Shown: one piece after another, positions 52,771 through 61,941 of the stretch | Position numbering within the stretch: the first letter of the stretch is position 1 | Layout of the letters: every line of letters starts with the position of its first letter | Assembly (NCBI GenBank): GCA_001897525.1 | Contig: MKTB01000003.1 | Span: forward strand, 310,001-374,000 | From: Bacteroidetes bacterium 43-16 | GTDB taxonomy: Bacteria; Bacteroidota; Bacteroidia; Chitinophagales; Chitinophagaceae | Direction: 5' to 3' | Length of the DNA stretch: 64,000 nt | Translations under genes and position numbers: made by a program | The notes under the pieces: model-generated | What the model was told of the DNA's origin: nothing | Database searches by the model: none | Seen by the model: only the letters and a program-made list of their open reading frames with translations

Positions 52771-53676
52771 TTAGAGTTCCCACATATCCATGTCTCTCTG
52801 GATCATGCTTTCCATCTCTCTCTGACCTTTCATCAATGCATCTACACCACCGTTCTGGAATCTTTCACCAGTAGGGTTATTATAGCTGGTTTTCACCACA
52901 TAAGCATTGTACATCATTCTGTCTAAGTAATCAGACCAGGACATACGATGTAAGTCATTGGTAGGATTGTAAACCTCAAACTGAGACAGTACATTACGTG
53001 CTTCAGGATAGTAAATGGTAAATAAAGGACTCCAGTTACGGAATTCACCAGTATTAGGATCAGTTACTGCAAAGTTAGCGGTGATTGACCTTAAACGCGA
53101 TACAGGACGGCCTACATTGCGGTCAAACATATAATCTTCCTGTACCTCATACATAGCCACGTTCTGTGGATTGAAGGTATTCTGAACACGTTCAATACGT
53201 GTTTCTCCAGTAATCGCGTCTGTGATTTCAACATCCTCTGTTGTCATCAATTTACTTTGTATATCTTCATAAGATAATACAGCTGTAAAACGATCATCCT
53301 GGAAGGCACGGATCTTGCCTCTTTTTACTGCATCAATAAGGATCTCAACAAATGCACCACCACCGGTATATTCATCCCCTTCAAAGATAAAGGGCATATT
53401 TTGCTTCTCCCTGATATCTATACGACGCCATAAACGACGTTTGTACGCGATATCAATTTCTCTTACATTATGCCATTCCAAGGTGCGATTAACCCGGTTT
53501 TCTACTCTGTCGATCATTCCATCCGGTACTAAAGATGGCCTCCAATCAGTATTAACATATTCCTTTTTGGGAGCTTCTGTAGTAGCACGGTCTGAATTCA
53601 TTGGGCTTTGTGCAAATAATTCATTTGCAAATAGCATTGATCCCAAAATAGCTGAATATTTCAATAGGACGTTCAT
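52771..53676 (-). CDS. gldN: Gliding motility/type IX secretion protein GldN
   Basis: This 301-residue protein has a signal peptide (MNVLLKYSAILGSMLFANELFAQ) and the GldN/PorN body: ENRVNRTLEWHNVREIDIAYKRRLWRRIDIREKQN, GEYTGGGAF-like EGDEYTGGGAFVEIL, and the YYPEARNVLSQFEVYNPTNDLHRMSWSDYLDRMMY block. With GldK it builds the periplasmic ring of type IX secretion. It is the last gene of the gldKLM operon, downstream of the GldM-domain duplicate. Confidence 0.93.
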   Translation of the reverse strand: MNVLLKYSAILGSMLFANELFAQSPMNSDRATTEAPKKEYVNTDWRPSLVPDGMIDRVENRVNRTLEWHNVREIDIAYKRRLWRRIDIREKQNMPFIFEGDEYTGGGAFVEILIDAVKRGKIRAFQDDRFTAVLSYEDIQSKLMTTEDVEITDAITGETRIERVQNTFNPQNVAMYEVQEDYMFDRNVGRPVSRLRSITANFAVTDPNTGEFRNWSPLFTIYYPEARNVLSQFEVYNPTNDLHRMSWSDYLDRMMYNAYVVKTSYNNPTGERFQNGGVDALMKGQREMESMIQRDMDMWEL

Positions 53677-53725
53677 ATTATTCCTAATTTATAATTTATT
53701 GAATGATTTATACTCTGTTCTATGC

Positions 53726-54136
53726 TTATCTTACTGTAATGGTAAGGCTGCCTTTGGCAAATCGCTCCGGTTGTTTCTCGCCTTTAACTTTAATGTTCTC
53801 AAAGATCAACCGATCTCCCGGTTTCGCATCTTTGATCAGCTCATTTACCCTTCTGTTTTTTTCAAATAAAGGGCCATATCCTTTGGCTGAAACTGCATCT
53901 TGTGAATTCTTTTTAATCAAAACAGCATCATAGGAAACGATATCGTACTTATAATCAAAGTCGAAGTTCTCCAATACAGCCACCAAGCCATTATAAAACC
54001 TTAATTGACCTGTGCCCATACTCGTAGAAAATGCATCCTTTGCGGCTACCTGATTACTTGCTGAACTTTGTGCCATAAGCTGATGGCTTAACAAAGATAA
54101 ACCTGCGATGGCTGTAATTTTCAAAAGAATTTTCAT
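53726..54136 (-). CDS. Exported free copy of the GldM C-terminal domain
   Basis: This 136-residue protein has a signal peptide (MKILLKITAIAGLSLLSHQLMAQ) and then one domain of about 97 residues that aligns without gaps to the last 97 residues of the adjacent GldM; by eye about 63 of 97 positions are identical. Shared stretches include GLVA-LENFDFDY, GPLF, PGDR, IFENIKVKG and SLTITVR. GldM's transmembrane helix and first domains are missing, so this is a soluble periplasmic module, not a shortened motor subunit. It lies 18 bases after gldM and 49 before gldN, and must have arisen by partial duplication. Known GldM C-terminal domains contact the GldKN ring, so it may bind there; that role is inferred. 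Confidence 0.85.
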   Translation of the reverse strand: MKILLKITAIAGLSLLSHQLMAQSSASNQVAAKDAFSTSMGTGQLRFYNGLVAVLENFDFDYKYDIVSYDAVLIKKNSQDAVSAKGYGPLFEKNRRVNELIKDAKPGDRLIFENIKVKGEKQPERFAKGSLTITVR

Positions 54137-54154
54137 AATAACAATTTTTAAAAA

Positions 54155-55741
54155 TTATCTAACAGTAATTGTCAAACTTGTTTTTGCATTACGCTCCGGA
54201 ACTCCGGGACCTTTTACCTTGATGTTTTCAAAAATAATCCGATCACCAGGTCTTGCTTTATCTATTAAATCCTTAACTCTGCCATTATCTGAAAATAGAG
54301 GGCCACTTCCACGAGCTTCTTCAGCCATATCAGACCCTTTTCTGATATATACAGCATTATATCCAGTAACAGTATATCGATAATCAAAGTCAAAATTCTC
54401 CAACTCTGCTACAAGACCAGACTGAACCCTTAATTCACCAGTACCCATCAATCCGGCACCATCAATCTTACCCAATTTTATAATAGGGGTAGGAATGTTT
54501 TTGATACGGATCTTTCCACGGGCTACCTCTACAACACGTCCTGTTTTATCTTTAGCGCTTACTACATACTCAACTCCTTTATAATCAGGTTTGTCAACTG
54601 TTACATCATATTTACCAGGAGCGGTTTCTGTAATTTTTGCACCTGGCATATTCCAGGAAACATCATTCAGGTTATAACCGGAAGCTGAGATCGTAACCGG
54701 GTTAGGCACACCGATGTACATTACATTCATCTTGTCCAACTGTAAAGAAGCTCCTGCTGTACCTACTGTGTACTTGAACTCCCAAGGTTGTGTTTCTGTT
54801 TTTTCACCTCTACCTTTTAGGGTAATAGTACCTCTAACAGTTTGAACACCTGTACCGGAAGCTCTAAACTTAAGGGTACCTGCACCATCTTTTACAGTTA
54901 CAGCACCCACATTAGAAGTAATGGTTGGCTGTGCATTTTTGTCATAGGCAGCCATAGCAACAGTAGCAGTGATCTCATCACCAGCCAATGCGTAAGAAAT
55001 ATTTGGTGTCGCTACAGCCAGGAATCCATCAAGCTTAATGATATCCTGATCATACACTTCATTTCCTACCTGCGACATAAGGTTTTCTACCATATGCGCC
55101 TCAGAGTTCCTTACATCACTTTGCCATTTAGAGAACAAAGTAATCGCAGCAATCACCGGGATATTATGGAAGGTACCAAAAGACCAGTCACCGGAACGGT
55201 TCATATCTGTAACCGGCAATTTGTTAGGAATTTGTATAGGTAACTGTTTTCTTAAAACATCTGCATTATTACCACCGGCAATACCAATAATTTTATTGAC
55301 AAAGTTCTGTAGTTCTGTTTTTACCTTATCTCCATTCTTCTCTTCTACGAACATTCTTGTAGGAATGTCAATATCATCCATGGTCTTCACTTTCTTCATA
55401 CCATTCTCCTCAACCCAGCCACCGCCTTTGGTAACGATTTGCTGTTTCCAGCCTTCAAGGAATTGCACCATCTTATCAGACTCGGCTCTTACCTGTTGTG
55501 CTAATGGATACAAAGAATCTCTTCTTTTTGCTAATTCTGGGTTTTTATCTGCAATATGCTCGAAAGCAACATACATACGATCGTTCTTCTCTTTAATACC
55601 ATCATTCGATGTTTCGATACTGGTATTAATTGTGCTGAACGCATCCAATACTTCTTTGGTGATGTTCAATGCCAACATCGCTGTTAACACCAAATACATC
55701 AGCTGAATCATGAGCCCCCGCGGCTCCTTAGGTATTGACAT
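54155..55741 (-). CDS. gldM: Gliding motility/type IX secretion motor protein GldM
   Basis: This 528-residue protein opens MSIPKEPRGLMIQLMYLVLTAMLALNITKEVLDAF, with its membrane helix at about residues 10-30 that pairs with GldL as the proton-driven motor. The long periplasmic part has a helical first domain and then three beta domains, ending in the C-terminal domain (about 432-528, ENFDFDYRYTVTG ... SLTITVR). It spans the periplasm to the GldKN ring. Length and all domains are normal. It follows gldL by 116 bases. Confidence 0.93.
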   Translation of the reverse strand: MSIPKEPRGLMIQLMYLVLTAMLALNITKEVLDAFSTINTSIETSNDGIKEKNDRMYVAFEHIADKNPELAKRRDSLYPLAQQVRAESDKMVQFLEGWKQQIVTKGGGWVEENGMKKVKTMDDIDIPTRMFVEEKNGDKVKTELQNFVNKIIGIAGGNNADVLRKQLPIQIPNKLPVTDMNRSGDWSFGTFHNIPVIAAITLFSKWQSDVRNSEAHMVENLMSQVGNEVYDQDIIKLDGFLAVATPNISYALAGDEITATVAMAAYDKNAQPTITSNVGAVTVKDGAGTLKFRASGTGVQTVRGTITLKGRGEKTETQPWEFKYTVGTAGASLQLDKMNVMYIGVPNPVTISASGYNLNDVSWNMPGAKITETAPGKYDVTVDKPDYKGVEYVVSAKDKTGRVVEVARGKIRIKNIPTPIIKLGKIDGAGLMGTGELRVQSGLVAELENFDFDYRYTVTGYNAVYIRKGSDMAEEARGSGPLFSDNGRVKDLIDKARPGDRIIFENIKVKGPGVPERNAKTSLTITVR

Positions 55742-55857
55742 TCTGTGATTCTTTTATCGTTAAGAATTTGGTTAGTTTTTCATAATGAAAACTCCTCTTT
55801 TCTACCCTTAGGGCATTCTGAAAACCAGGAATGTTCAGGTTTATTTACAGTTTACAA

Positions 55858-56700
55858 TTATCTACCCTGCATTGCAGAAAGCATATTGCCATAAATATTG
55901 TTCAATGAGCTTAAGTTTTTGTTCAAAGAAGCAATCTGTGTTTTTACAGCTTCTGCATCTTGTGCGGTATTGGACATAGCTTCAGAAGCGCTGGCCAGGG
56001 TACCATAAAACTTGTTCATTGTTTTAAGGTGATTATTTGCATCCTGCAATTCCACCTCGTAGATTGAATTTAATGAACCCAAATTCTTAGACAAAGTCTG
56101 TACTTGTGTATGGAATTTAGCGGTATCTTCTGCTGCTGCATTGAAAGATTGCATGGTACCTGCTGCACCTGCAAAAGTATCTTTCATCTGAGTTAAAGAA
56201 GTAGCTGCTTCACGTGCACTTTGTGAAAATTCACCAGTTGCTGCAGTAACGTCTGTAATATCTTTCATTTGAGCTACTGTAGTACCAAATTTATCAAAAT
56301 TTGATTTTAAGCTCTTGAAATAATCAGCTTTCAGATCTGCTTCATCTAACATTTTGTCTAAAGCAGCACCTGCACCTGATCCGGAACCACCGGCAGCACC
56401 TAAAGGTTGAGCAGGAGGAACAAATTTCACACCTTTTTTGTAACCTTCTACTACAGGGTTCTCATCCAGGTTAGGATAGTAACGTTCCCAATAGTAATCT
56501 TTGTGAGGAGGAAGCAAACCTAAGATGATAAAGATAAATGCCTCTGTCAAAAGACCTACTGTAAGCATCACACTCGCTCCTGGCAAGTGCTCCAGTTTAA
56601 ACAAGGCACCTACTAAAACCACCGCAGCACCTAAACCTATCACCAGGTTTTTTATATATTTTCCCTTCTTAGTTTCGAAAAATAAGGTTATTGAATTCAT
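55858..56700 (-). CDS. gldL: Gliding motility/type IX secretion motor protein GldL
   Basis: This 280-residue inner-membrane protein has two helices (about residues 15-38 and 43-62, the second containing the conserved acidic Glu in GLLTEAFIFIILG) and a large cytosolic tail with coiled-coil character (LTQMKDTFAGAAGTMQSFNAAAEDT, KTQIASLNKNLSSLNNIY). It forms the proton-conducting motor ring with GldM. A flexible Gly/Ser/Ala linker (PLGAAGGSGSGAGAALD) joins the helices to the tail. Confidence 0.93.
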   Translation of the reverse strand: MNSITLFFETKKGKYIKNLVIGLGAAVVLVGALFKLEHLPGASVMLTVGLLTEAFIFIILGLLPPHKDYYWERYYPNLDENPVVEGYKKGVKFVPPAQPLGAAGGSGSGAGAALDKMLDEADLKADYFKSLKSNFDKFGTTVAQMKDITDVTAATGEFSQSAREAATSLTQMKDTFAGAAGTMQSFNAAAEDTAKFHTQVQTLSKNLGSLNSIYEVELQDANNHLKTMNKFYGTLASASEAMSNTAQDAEAVKTQIASLNKNLSSLNNIYGNMLSAMQGR

Positions 56701-56755
56701 CTCTATTGAATTTTTTAAGTTTGATTTGGTTAACGTTCTTTTTAAATTAAATTCA

Positions 56756-58033
56756 TTAATTTCTGCTTACCCTCGGTTGATTGATACCAATCGACTCTCC
56801 TACTCTCTGGTAGATCAAACGGAAGCCAATATAAGCTTTTGCAGTATCTGCAAATTCGTAATCACGGTTTTGAATCTGTAAGAACGGAGCAGGATCTCTC
56901 CAGCTACCACCTTTTACTACGATCCTGCGCATCCACTGAGGATCGTTTTCCCTGATCTTGATGTTCACATCAGGATTCATATCTGATAAGAAGTTGCGGT
57001 CATAAGCGCTTACAGTGTATACTGTTCTTGTCCACTCGGCAACGTTACCAGACATATTGTATAAACCATAATCATTTGCCCAATATGCATCAGCACGGGT
57101 AGTGTACAAACCACCATCAGCTGCATAATCACCACGACCAGGTTTAAAGTTAGCTAAATAACAGCCTTTTTGGTTCGCGATATATGGACCACCCCAAGGG
57201 TATGGAGACAGTTCGCGACCTCCGCGTGCTGCCCACTCCCATTGAGATTCGTTTGGTAAATCAAACTCACCTTCAAAGTATTGTTTGCGGGATTCGCGGT
57301 CATTTTTCCAAAGCAAGGTTCTCCAATGAGCAAATGCTTTTGCCTGGAAGTAGTTAACACCAACTACAGGATACTCATTAAAGGTTGCATCTGAGTTATA
57401 GTGTTTTGCTATTGGTTCATTATTAGAATAATTGAACTGGCGCACCCAAACGGTAGTATCCGGGTATATACCTAAAGATTTATCTGAAACAAAAGCGGAT
57501 CTCGGCTTGTCCGGATTTCTTGCAGCTTCATCATAATCAAAGATCCTGAACTTGTACACCAATTTTGAATTGTCAAATTCTTTTCTGCCCCAACCGGTTT
57601 GATCCGCAGGGATAAACAGGTTCATCAACTGATCCTGAACGTCCTGGTCTTTCCAATTGATCTTTTGTTTCCAATCAATTCTTTGGCTACCATCTTCATT
57701 ATCTACAAAGTGCTGCAGTTGAGTGTGCGCAATAGAGTCCCTTACCCAATTGGTAAACTGACGATACTCAGCATTGGTAATCTCGGTGGCATCCATATAG
57801 AAGCCCTGCATTTGTACATTACGTACCTCCGCATCTAATGCATTATTAACATCCTGATCGCTGTAGCCTGTTCTTAAATATCCAGGAGGAACCCAAACCA
57901 TTCCTATCGGTGTAGGTGGCCTATAATTCGCATTGGTATTTTGCGCGCCAACAAGCTGCCCTTGCGAACCAGGTTTTCCGCAACTTGCTAACAACATAGC
58001 GCCAACGGCAATACTCAAGGAGTGTTTTCTCAT
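56756..58033 (-). CDS. gldK: Gliding motility/type IX secretion lipoprotein GldK
   Basis: This 425-residue outer-membrane lipoprotein has a lipobox LLASC (Cys18) and a sulfatase-modifying-factor (FGE-sulfatase) domain, shown by MVWVPPGYLRTGYSDQDVN, GFYMDATEITNAEYRQF, FDLPNESQWEWAARGG, YDYGLYNMSGNVAEW-like NDYGLYNMSGNVAEWTR, and VVKGGSWRDP. It pairs with GldN in the ring of type IX secretion. The longer frame starts 18 codons earlier; the ATG at 58033 gives the lipoprotein signal. It leads the operon. Confidence 0.93.
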   Translation of the reverse strand: MRKHSLSIAVGAMLLASCGKPGSQGQLVGAQNTNANYRPPTPIGMVWVPPGYLRTGYSDQDVNNALDAEVRNVQMQGFYMDATEITNAEYRQFTNWVRDSIAHTQLQHFVDNEDGSQRIDWKQKINWKDQDVQDQLMNLFIPADQTGWGRKEFDNSKLVYKFRIFDYDEAARNPDKPRSAFVSDKSLGIYPDTTVWVRQFNYSNNEPIAKHYNSDATFNEYPVVGVNYFQAKAFAHWRTLLWKNDRESRKQYFEGEFDLPNESQWEWAARGGRELSPYPWGGPYIANQKGCYLANFKPGRGDYAADGGLYTTRADAYWANDYGLYNMSGNVAEWTRTVYTVSAYDRNFLSDMNPDVNIKIRENDPQWMRRIVVKGGSWRDPAPFLQIQNRDYEFADTAKAYIGFRLIYQRVGESIGINQPRVSRN

Positions 58034-58371
58034 CTGTTTGTAATTTTCTTTGTTATTGCTTCTTATTTTTTCTTTGCCTTTTAGCAAAACATTAAAATTT
58101 CAAATTCTAACCATTTAAGGTACTATTCCGTCTATACTTATTAAAAGCACTACAGATGCGCTTTTTAACGATTTTTTAGCGGAATTTTTTCAATTCGAAT
58201 TCCAAATATCGAAAAAAAAGTTAAGAATTCAAATATTTTGTAAAAATTTCATTCTGCTTTTTCTTATCAGGCGCTTTTTAATTGTTGCTTTATCTAAATA
58301 ACTGCCATTCCAGAAAGCTAAAATTCTATTAAAATTCTAAAATAGGAAGCTAAATAAAGGTTTTTTAAATT
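58034..58371. other. Intergenic region upstream of gldK
   Basis: This 338-base AT-rich stretch holds no gene. It must hold the gldK promoter, but I see no exact TAnnTTTG with correct spacing. Short direct repeats AAAATTCTATTAAAATTCTAAAATAG occur near 58320-58345 in parts (AAAATTCTA twice), and no hairpin terminator was seen past the DUF255 stop. Confidence 0.4.
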
Positions 58372-60411
58372 TTATTCCAACATTTTTCCAATTTTTATTT
58401 TTGAAAACACTTTTTGCGCTTCCGCTTCCGGTGCATGACATAGAAATTGGGTACAATAATAGAATTCTTCACCTGGCCTGTCGGGCTTTTGTGAGATCAG
58501 TGGGAGGGTTTGGATGGTGTCCGGCCTTTTCAGGGCAATAATTACCTGTGGCCAATATTGATACTTTACGAGTTCATCATATTCCTTCTGTCCTGCATTT
58601 GTGATTACTAAAGTCTTTTGCAATACCTGCTGCATCAACACTTTATTCCAATATCCATGCGAACCGGGATAATGCTGTGCTTTAGCATAAACAGACTGCA
58701 GCATATGCAGACTTCTTTGCTGTAAGGCTTCTTCTTCAAACCATTTGCTCAGCATCAGGTTATTCTCTGCCATAACTGCATTCACTGAAGGGAGTGCGCC
58801 GTCGTAAGTCTCTATTTTTCTTAAAACGATATCCTTTTCCATTTTATTACTGAAATAATAAAAAACATTTTGCTCGTCACTAAACTGCTCCTCTACAAAT
58901 TCACTCAGGTGCTTCGCGGCTGAAATGTATTCATAACACTGCAAATACTCTCCCGCCACCAATAAAGCACGTATCAGGAAAGACAGGTCTTCCAGGCTGG
59001 CTTTTATCGTCGCTTTTGCCCCGTCAAAGTTGCGGAACCACTGCCCCTCAACATTAAAAGTTGCCAGGAGGTAATCCAGGTTACTTTTCGCCAGTTCATA
59101 ATAGTGATCTGACTTCAGGGCCTTGGCACATTTGGCCAAAGCGGTTACCATCAGGGCATTCCAGGAAAGCAGGATCTTGGTATCGGTCAAGGGTCTTGCT
59201 CTTTTGCTCCTGAATTCAAGCAGTATTTTTTGTGCTGCCTCCAGCTCTGCTTTGAAGCCCTCATCAGCCAATAGCTGATTACGCTTTTCAGCATCCAGGC
59301 CATTCAGGTTCAAGATGTTTTTTTCTTCCCAGTTCCCTTCCCTGCTGATGTCCCAATAGGCCAGTAATTCCGGGCTTATCCCGGGCAAGCAGGATTGAAT
59401 TTCATCATAATCCCAGACATAATATTTACCCTCTACTCCTTCGCTATCCGCATCCAGGGCGGCATAGAAACCAATGCCTTTTCCCTGTATACTGAGCTCC
59501 CGGATACAGAAGCTGATGGTCTGCTCTATAATCCTTGCATAAGCCTCATTACCGCTTACCTGGTAAGCATCTGAAAGCAATTCCAGGAACAAAGCATTAT
59601 CATAGAGCATCTTCTCAAAATGTGGTGCCAGCCAGGCTGCGTCTGTGCTGTATCGGGCAAGGCCGCCACCGATCTGGTCATAAATGCCGCCACCGATCAT
59701 CTGATCTATGCTGAATAAAGCATGCTGCAAAGCCTTATTATCACCGGTACTGTAGTAATATTGAATCAGGTAGCTGAGGCTCATTGTTTGCGGAAATTTA
59801 GGGGCCATACCGAAGCCTCCGTAAGCCTCATCTGCCTGCGACAAAAGTTGGCCGACTATGGCTTCAAAGTCTGCTTTTTTCTGCGGCAGTGCACCACTCC
59901 CGCCTTCCTGTAAATTTACCTGGTTCAGGTGTTGCAGCAGCTGTTCTGACTGGTGAATGACCTCCTCTTTCTTTTGCGCCCAACTTAAGCGCACAGCCTC
60001 CAGCACCTCCCTCCAGGAAGCCCTGCTGTAGACCCTCGACGGAGGAAAATAGGTACCGCCAAAAAATGGCTTACGGTCAGGTGTGGTGAACATATTCAGA
60101 GGCCATCCGCCTTGCCCGGTAAGCACCTGCAGGGCATCCATATACAGGTGGTCCACATCGGTACGCTCTTCGCGGTCGACTTTAATGTTTACAAAATGTT
60201 CATTCATATACGCTGCCACTTCATGATCTTCAAAACTTTCCCGTTCCATCACATGGCACCAGTGGCAGGCGGCATAACCGATACTTACCAGGATAGGTTT
60301 TTGCTCCTTTTCGGCTTTTGCAAAAGCCTCATCTCCCCAGGGATACCAATCGACGGGATTATGAGCGTGTTGTTGTAAATAAGGGCTTGATTCATATTGA
60401 AGTCGGTTCAT
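58372..60411 (-). CDS. Thioredoxin-domain protein of the DUF255/YyaL family
   Basis: This 679-residue cytosolic protein opens [33 protein letters not shown], has a thioredoxin-like domain with [13 protein letters not shown], and then a (alpha/alpha)6-barrel region with MGGGIYDQ-like [30 protein letters not shown] and [19 protein letters not shown]. The family is linked to the spermatogenesis-associated Spata20/YyaL and may act on sugars; the activity is not established. Length is normal. It ends about 340 bases upstream of gldK on the same strand. Confidence 0.9.
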   Translation of the reverse strand: MNRLQYESSPYLQQHAHNPVDWYPWGDEAFAKAEKEQKPILVSIGYAACHWCHVMERESFEDHEVAAYMNEHFVNIKVDREERTDVDHLYMDALQVLTGQGGWPLNMFTTPDRKPFFGGTYFPPSRVYSRASWREVLEAVRLSWAQKKEEVIHQSEQLLQHLNQVNLQEGGSGALPQKKADFEAIVGQLLSQADEAYGGFGMAPKFPQTMSLSYLIQYYYSTGDNKALQHALFSIDQMIGGGIYDQIGGGLARYSTDAAWLAPHFEKMLYDNALFLELLSDAYQVSGNEAYARIIEQTISFCIRELSIQGKGIGFYAALDADSEGVEGKYYVWDYDEIQSCLPGISPELLAYWDISREGNWEEKNILNLNGLDAEKRNQLLADEGFKAELEAAQKILLEFRSKRARPLTDTKILLSWNALMVTALAKCAKALKSDHYYELAKSNLDYLLATFNVEGQWFRNFDGAKATIKASLEDLSFLIRALLVAGEYLQCYEYISAAKHLSEFVEEQFSDEQNVFYYFSNKMEKDIVLRKIETYDGALPSVNAVMAENNLMLSKWFEEEALQQRSLHMLQSVYAKAQHYPGSHGYWNKVLMQQVLQKTLVITNAGQKEYDELVKYQYWPQVIIALKRPDTIQTLPLISQKPDRPGEEFYYCTQFLCHAPEAEAQKVFSKIKIGKMLE

Positions 60412-60513
60412 AAGAAATAATTGATGCGCGTAAATTAACCCTGAAATGTTCCGGGCCGGGCTGCTTAGGAAATTTTAACGATGAAATTAATCAAATTATC
60501 AACATTAGACGAT

Positions 60514-60521
60514 TAACTTTG
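60514..60521 (+). promoter_or_regulatory. -7 element of the orphan kinase gene
   Basis: TAACTTTG matches TAnnTTTG and lies 80 bases before the TTG start of the kinase gene. Confidence 0.5.
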
Positions 60522-60601
60522 TTCTTCATGGCTTTGAAAACCAGGGCCCTTTCAGGAACTCATTTTAGGTACATTATTCATTATAAAAATCAGCGCGACC
60601 C

Positions 60602-61891
60602 TTGAAGAAGAATTTCACACTCGTTATCATCATGATTTGCTTATCCCTGTTTGGGCTGATGTTCATTCAGCTGAACTGGGTAAAAACAAACATGGAAGTA
60701 CAGCGTATGCGTTACGGTATGGAAGTACAAAGTGTACTTTCAAAAAGCCGGGAAGAAATACGCACCCGGCTGATACAGATCCAGGGCCGCAACCCGGCCA
60801 CTTTTAATATCGGCTTCGACCAGACCCGGGAACATTTATTATGGAATACCGTGGTGCGCTTACCTCAAGATGAGATCACCTCGATTCTCCAAAAATTCAT
60901 GGATGCCGAGAAGATTAAATTTCCCTTTGCTTATTGTATTACTTCCGAGCAGGGCTTTGTAGACATCATGAGCAGCTCCCCCAACTTTAATGTAAGTATG
61001 TTTGATGTGGCCTATTTTGCCCGGGCAACGCCGAACGGAAGCTTTAAGATATTCCTGTATATTGAAGAACCGCAGAATTACATCTCGCAACGTTCTGCCT
61101 GGATGTTTGCCGGCTCTGCCTTGTTCACGATCATTATCGTTACAGCATTTGCCTTAACGGTGCGCACGATGATCAACCAAAAGAAACTGGCCGAGATCAA
61201 ATCTGATTTCATCAACAATATGACGCATGAGTTTAAAACGCCGCTGGCCACCATCTCTTTGGCTTCCGATGCATTATCTATGGAGAAGGTGCGGAACAAC
61301 CCGGAAATGCTGGGCTATTACTCAGGGATCATAAAGTCGGAGAATAAACGGATGAATAAGCAGGTAGAGAAAATACTCCAGGCTGCCCAGATAGACCGGG
61401 ACGAACTGAAGCTCAACCTGCAACCCATAAATGTGCATGAAGTAATTGAAAAGATGGCAGAATCTTTCAATATCCAGATCCAGCAAAAAAATGGCACGCT
61501 CACCACCAACCTGACGGCCCCAAGATTTACGATCATGGCGGATGAGGTACACTTTTCAAATATTATCTACAATTTAATGGATAATGCCGTAAAATATTCT
61601 GAAGAGAACATGACCATTGATATCAGCACGGCTAATGTCAAAAACAACCTGGTCATTAAGATAAAAGACAATGGTATTGGCATGAATAAAGAGACGGTAG
61701 CCAGGATCTTTGAGAAATTTTACCGGGCCCATACCGGGAACCTGCATAATATTAAGGGCTTTGGGCTAGGCCTGAGTTATGTGAAAGCTATTGTGGAAGC
61801 CCATAAAGGGAAAATCAAAGTAGATAGTGCTTTAGGAAAAGGCAGCACGTTTACTATAGAATTTTCGCTCAGCAATCAAACAATTACCTAA
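60602..61891 (+). CDS. Orphan sensor histidine kinase
   Basis: This 429-residue kinase has helices at about residues 5-27 and 160-183 with a periplasmic sensor domain between them, the phospho-acceptor block INNMTHEFKTPLATISLA, then an HATPase domain with IIYNLMDNAVKYSEE (N box), IKIKDNGIGMNKET (G1) and GFGLGLSYVKAIVEAHKG (G2). The linker lacks an obvious HAMP domain. The start is TTG at 60602, since an in-frame stop precedes it and the signal anchor MKKNFTLVIIMICLSLFG begins there; an ATG at codon 11 is the other option. No response regulator gene is adjacent. Confidence 0.87.
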   Translation: MKKNFTLVIIMICLSLFGLMFIQLNWVKTNMEVQRMRYGMEVQSVLSKSREEIRTRLIQIQGRNPATFNIGFDQTREHLLWNTVVRLPQDEITSILQKFMDAEKIKFPFAYCITSEQGFVDIMSSSPNFNVSMFDVAYFARATPNGSFKIFLYIEEPQNYISQRSAWMFAGSALFTIIIVTAFALTVRTMINQKKLAEIKSDFINNMTHEFKTPLATISLASDALSMEKVRNNPEMLGYYSGIIKSENKRMNKQVEKILQAAQIDRDELKLNLQPINVHEVIEKMAESFNIQIQQKNGTLTTNLTAPRFTIMADEVHFSNIIYNLMDNAVKYSEENMTIDISTANVKNNLVIKIKDNGIGMNKETVARIFEKFYRAHTGNLHNIKGFGLGLSYVKAIVEAHKGKIKVDSALGKGSTFTIEFSLSNQTIT

Positions 61892-61896
61892 TTTTG
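61889..61896 (+). promoter_or_regulatory. -7 element of asd
   Basis: TAATTTTG matches TAnnTTTG; its first bases overlap the kinase stop codon, and it lies 45 bases before the asd ATG, so asd can be transcribed on its own. Confidence 0.55.
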
Positions 61897-61941
61897 CAAC
61901 CAAACATAAATTTTATTTACCACAAAAAACATTTTTAATAG

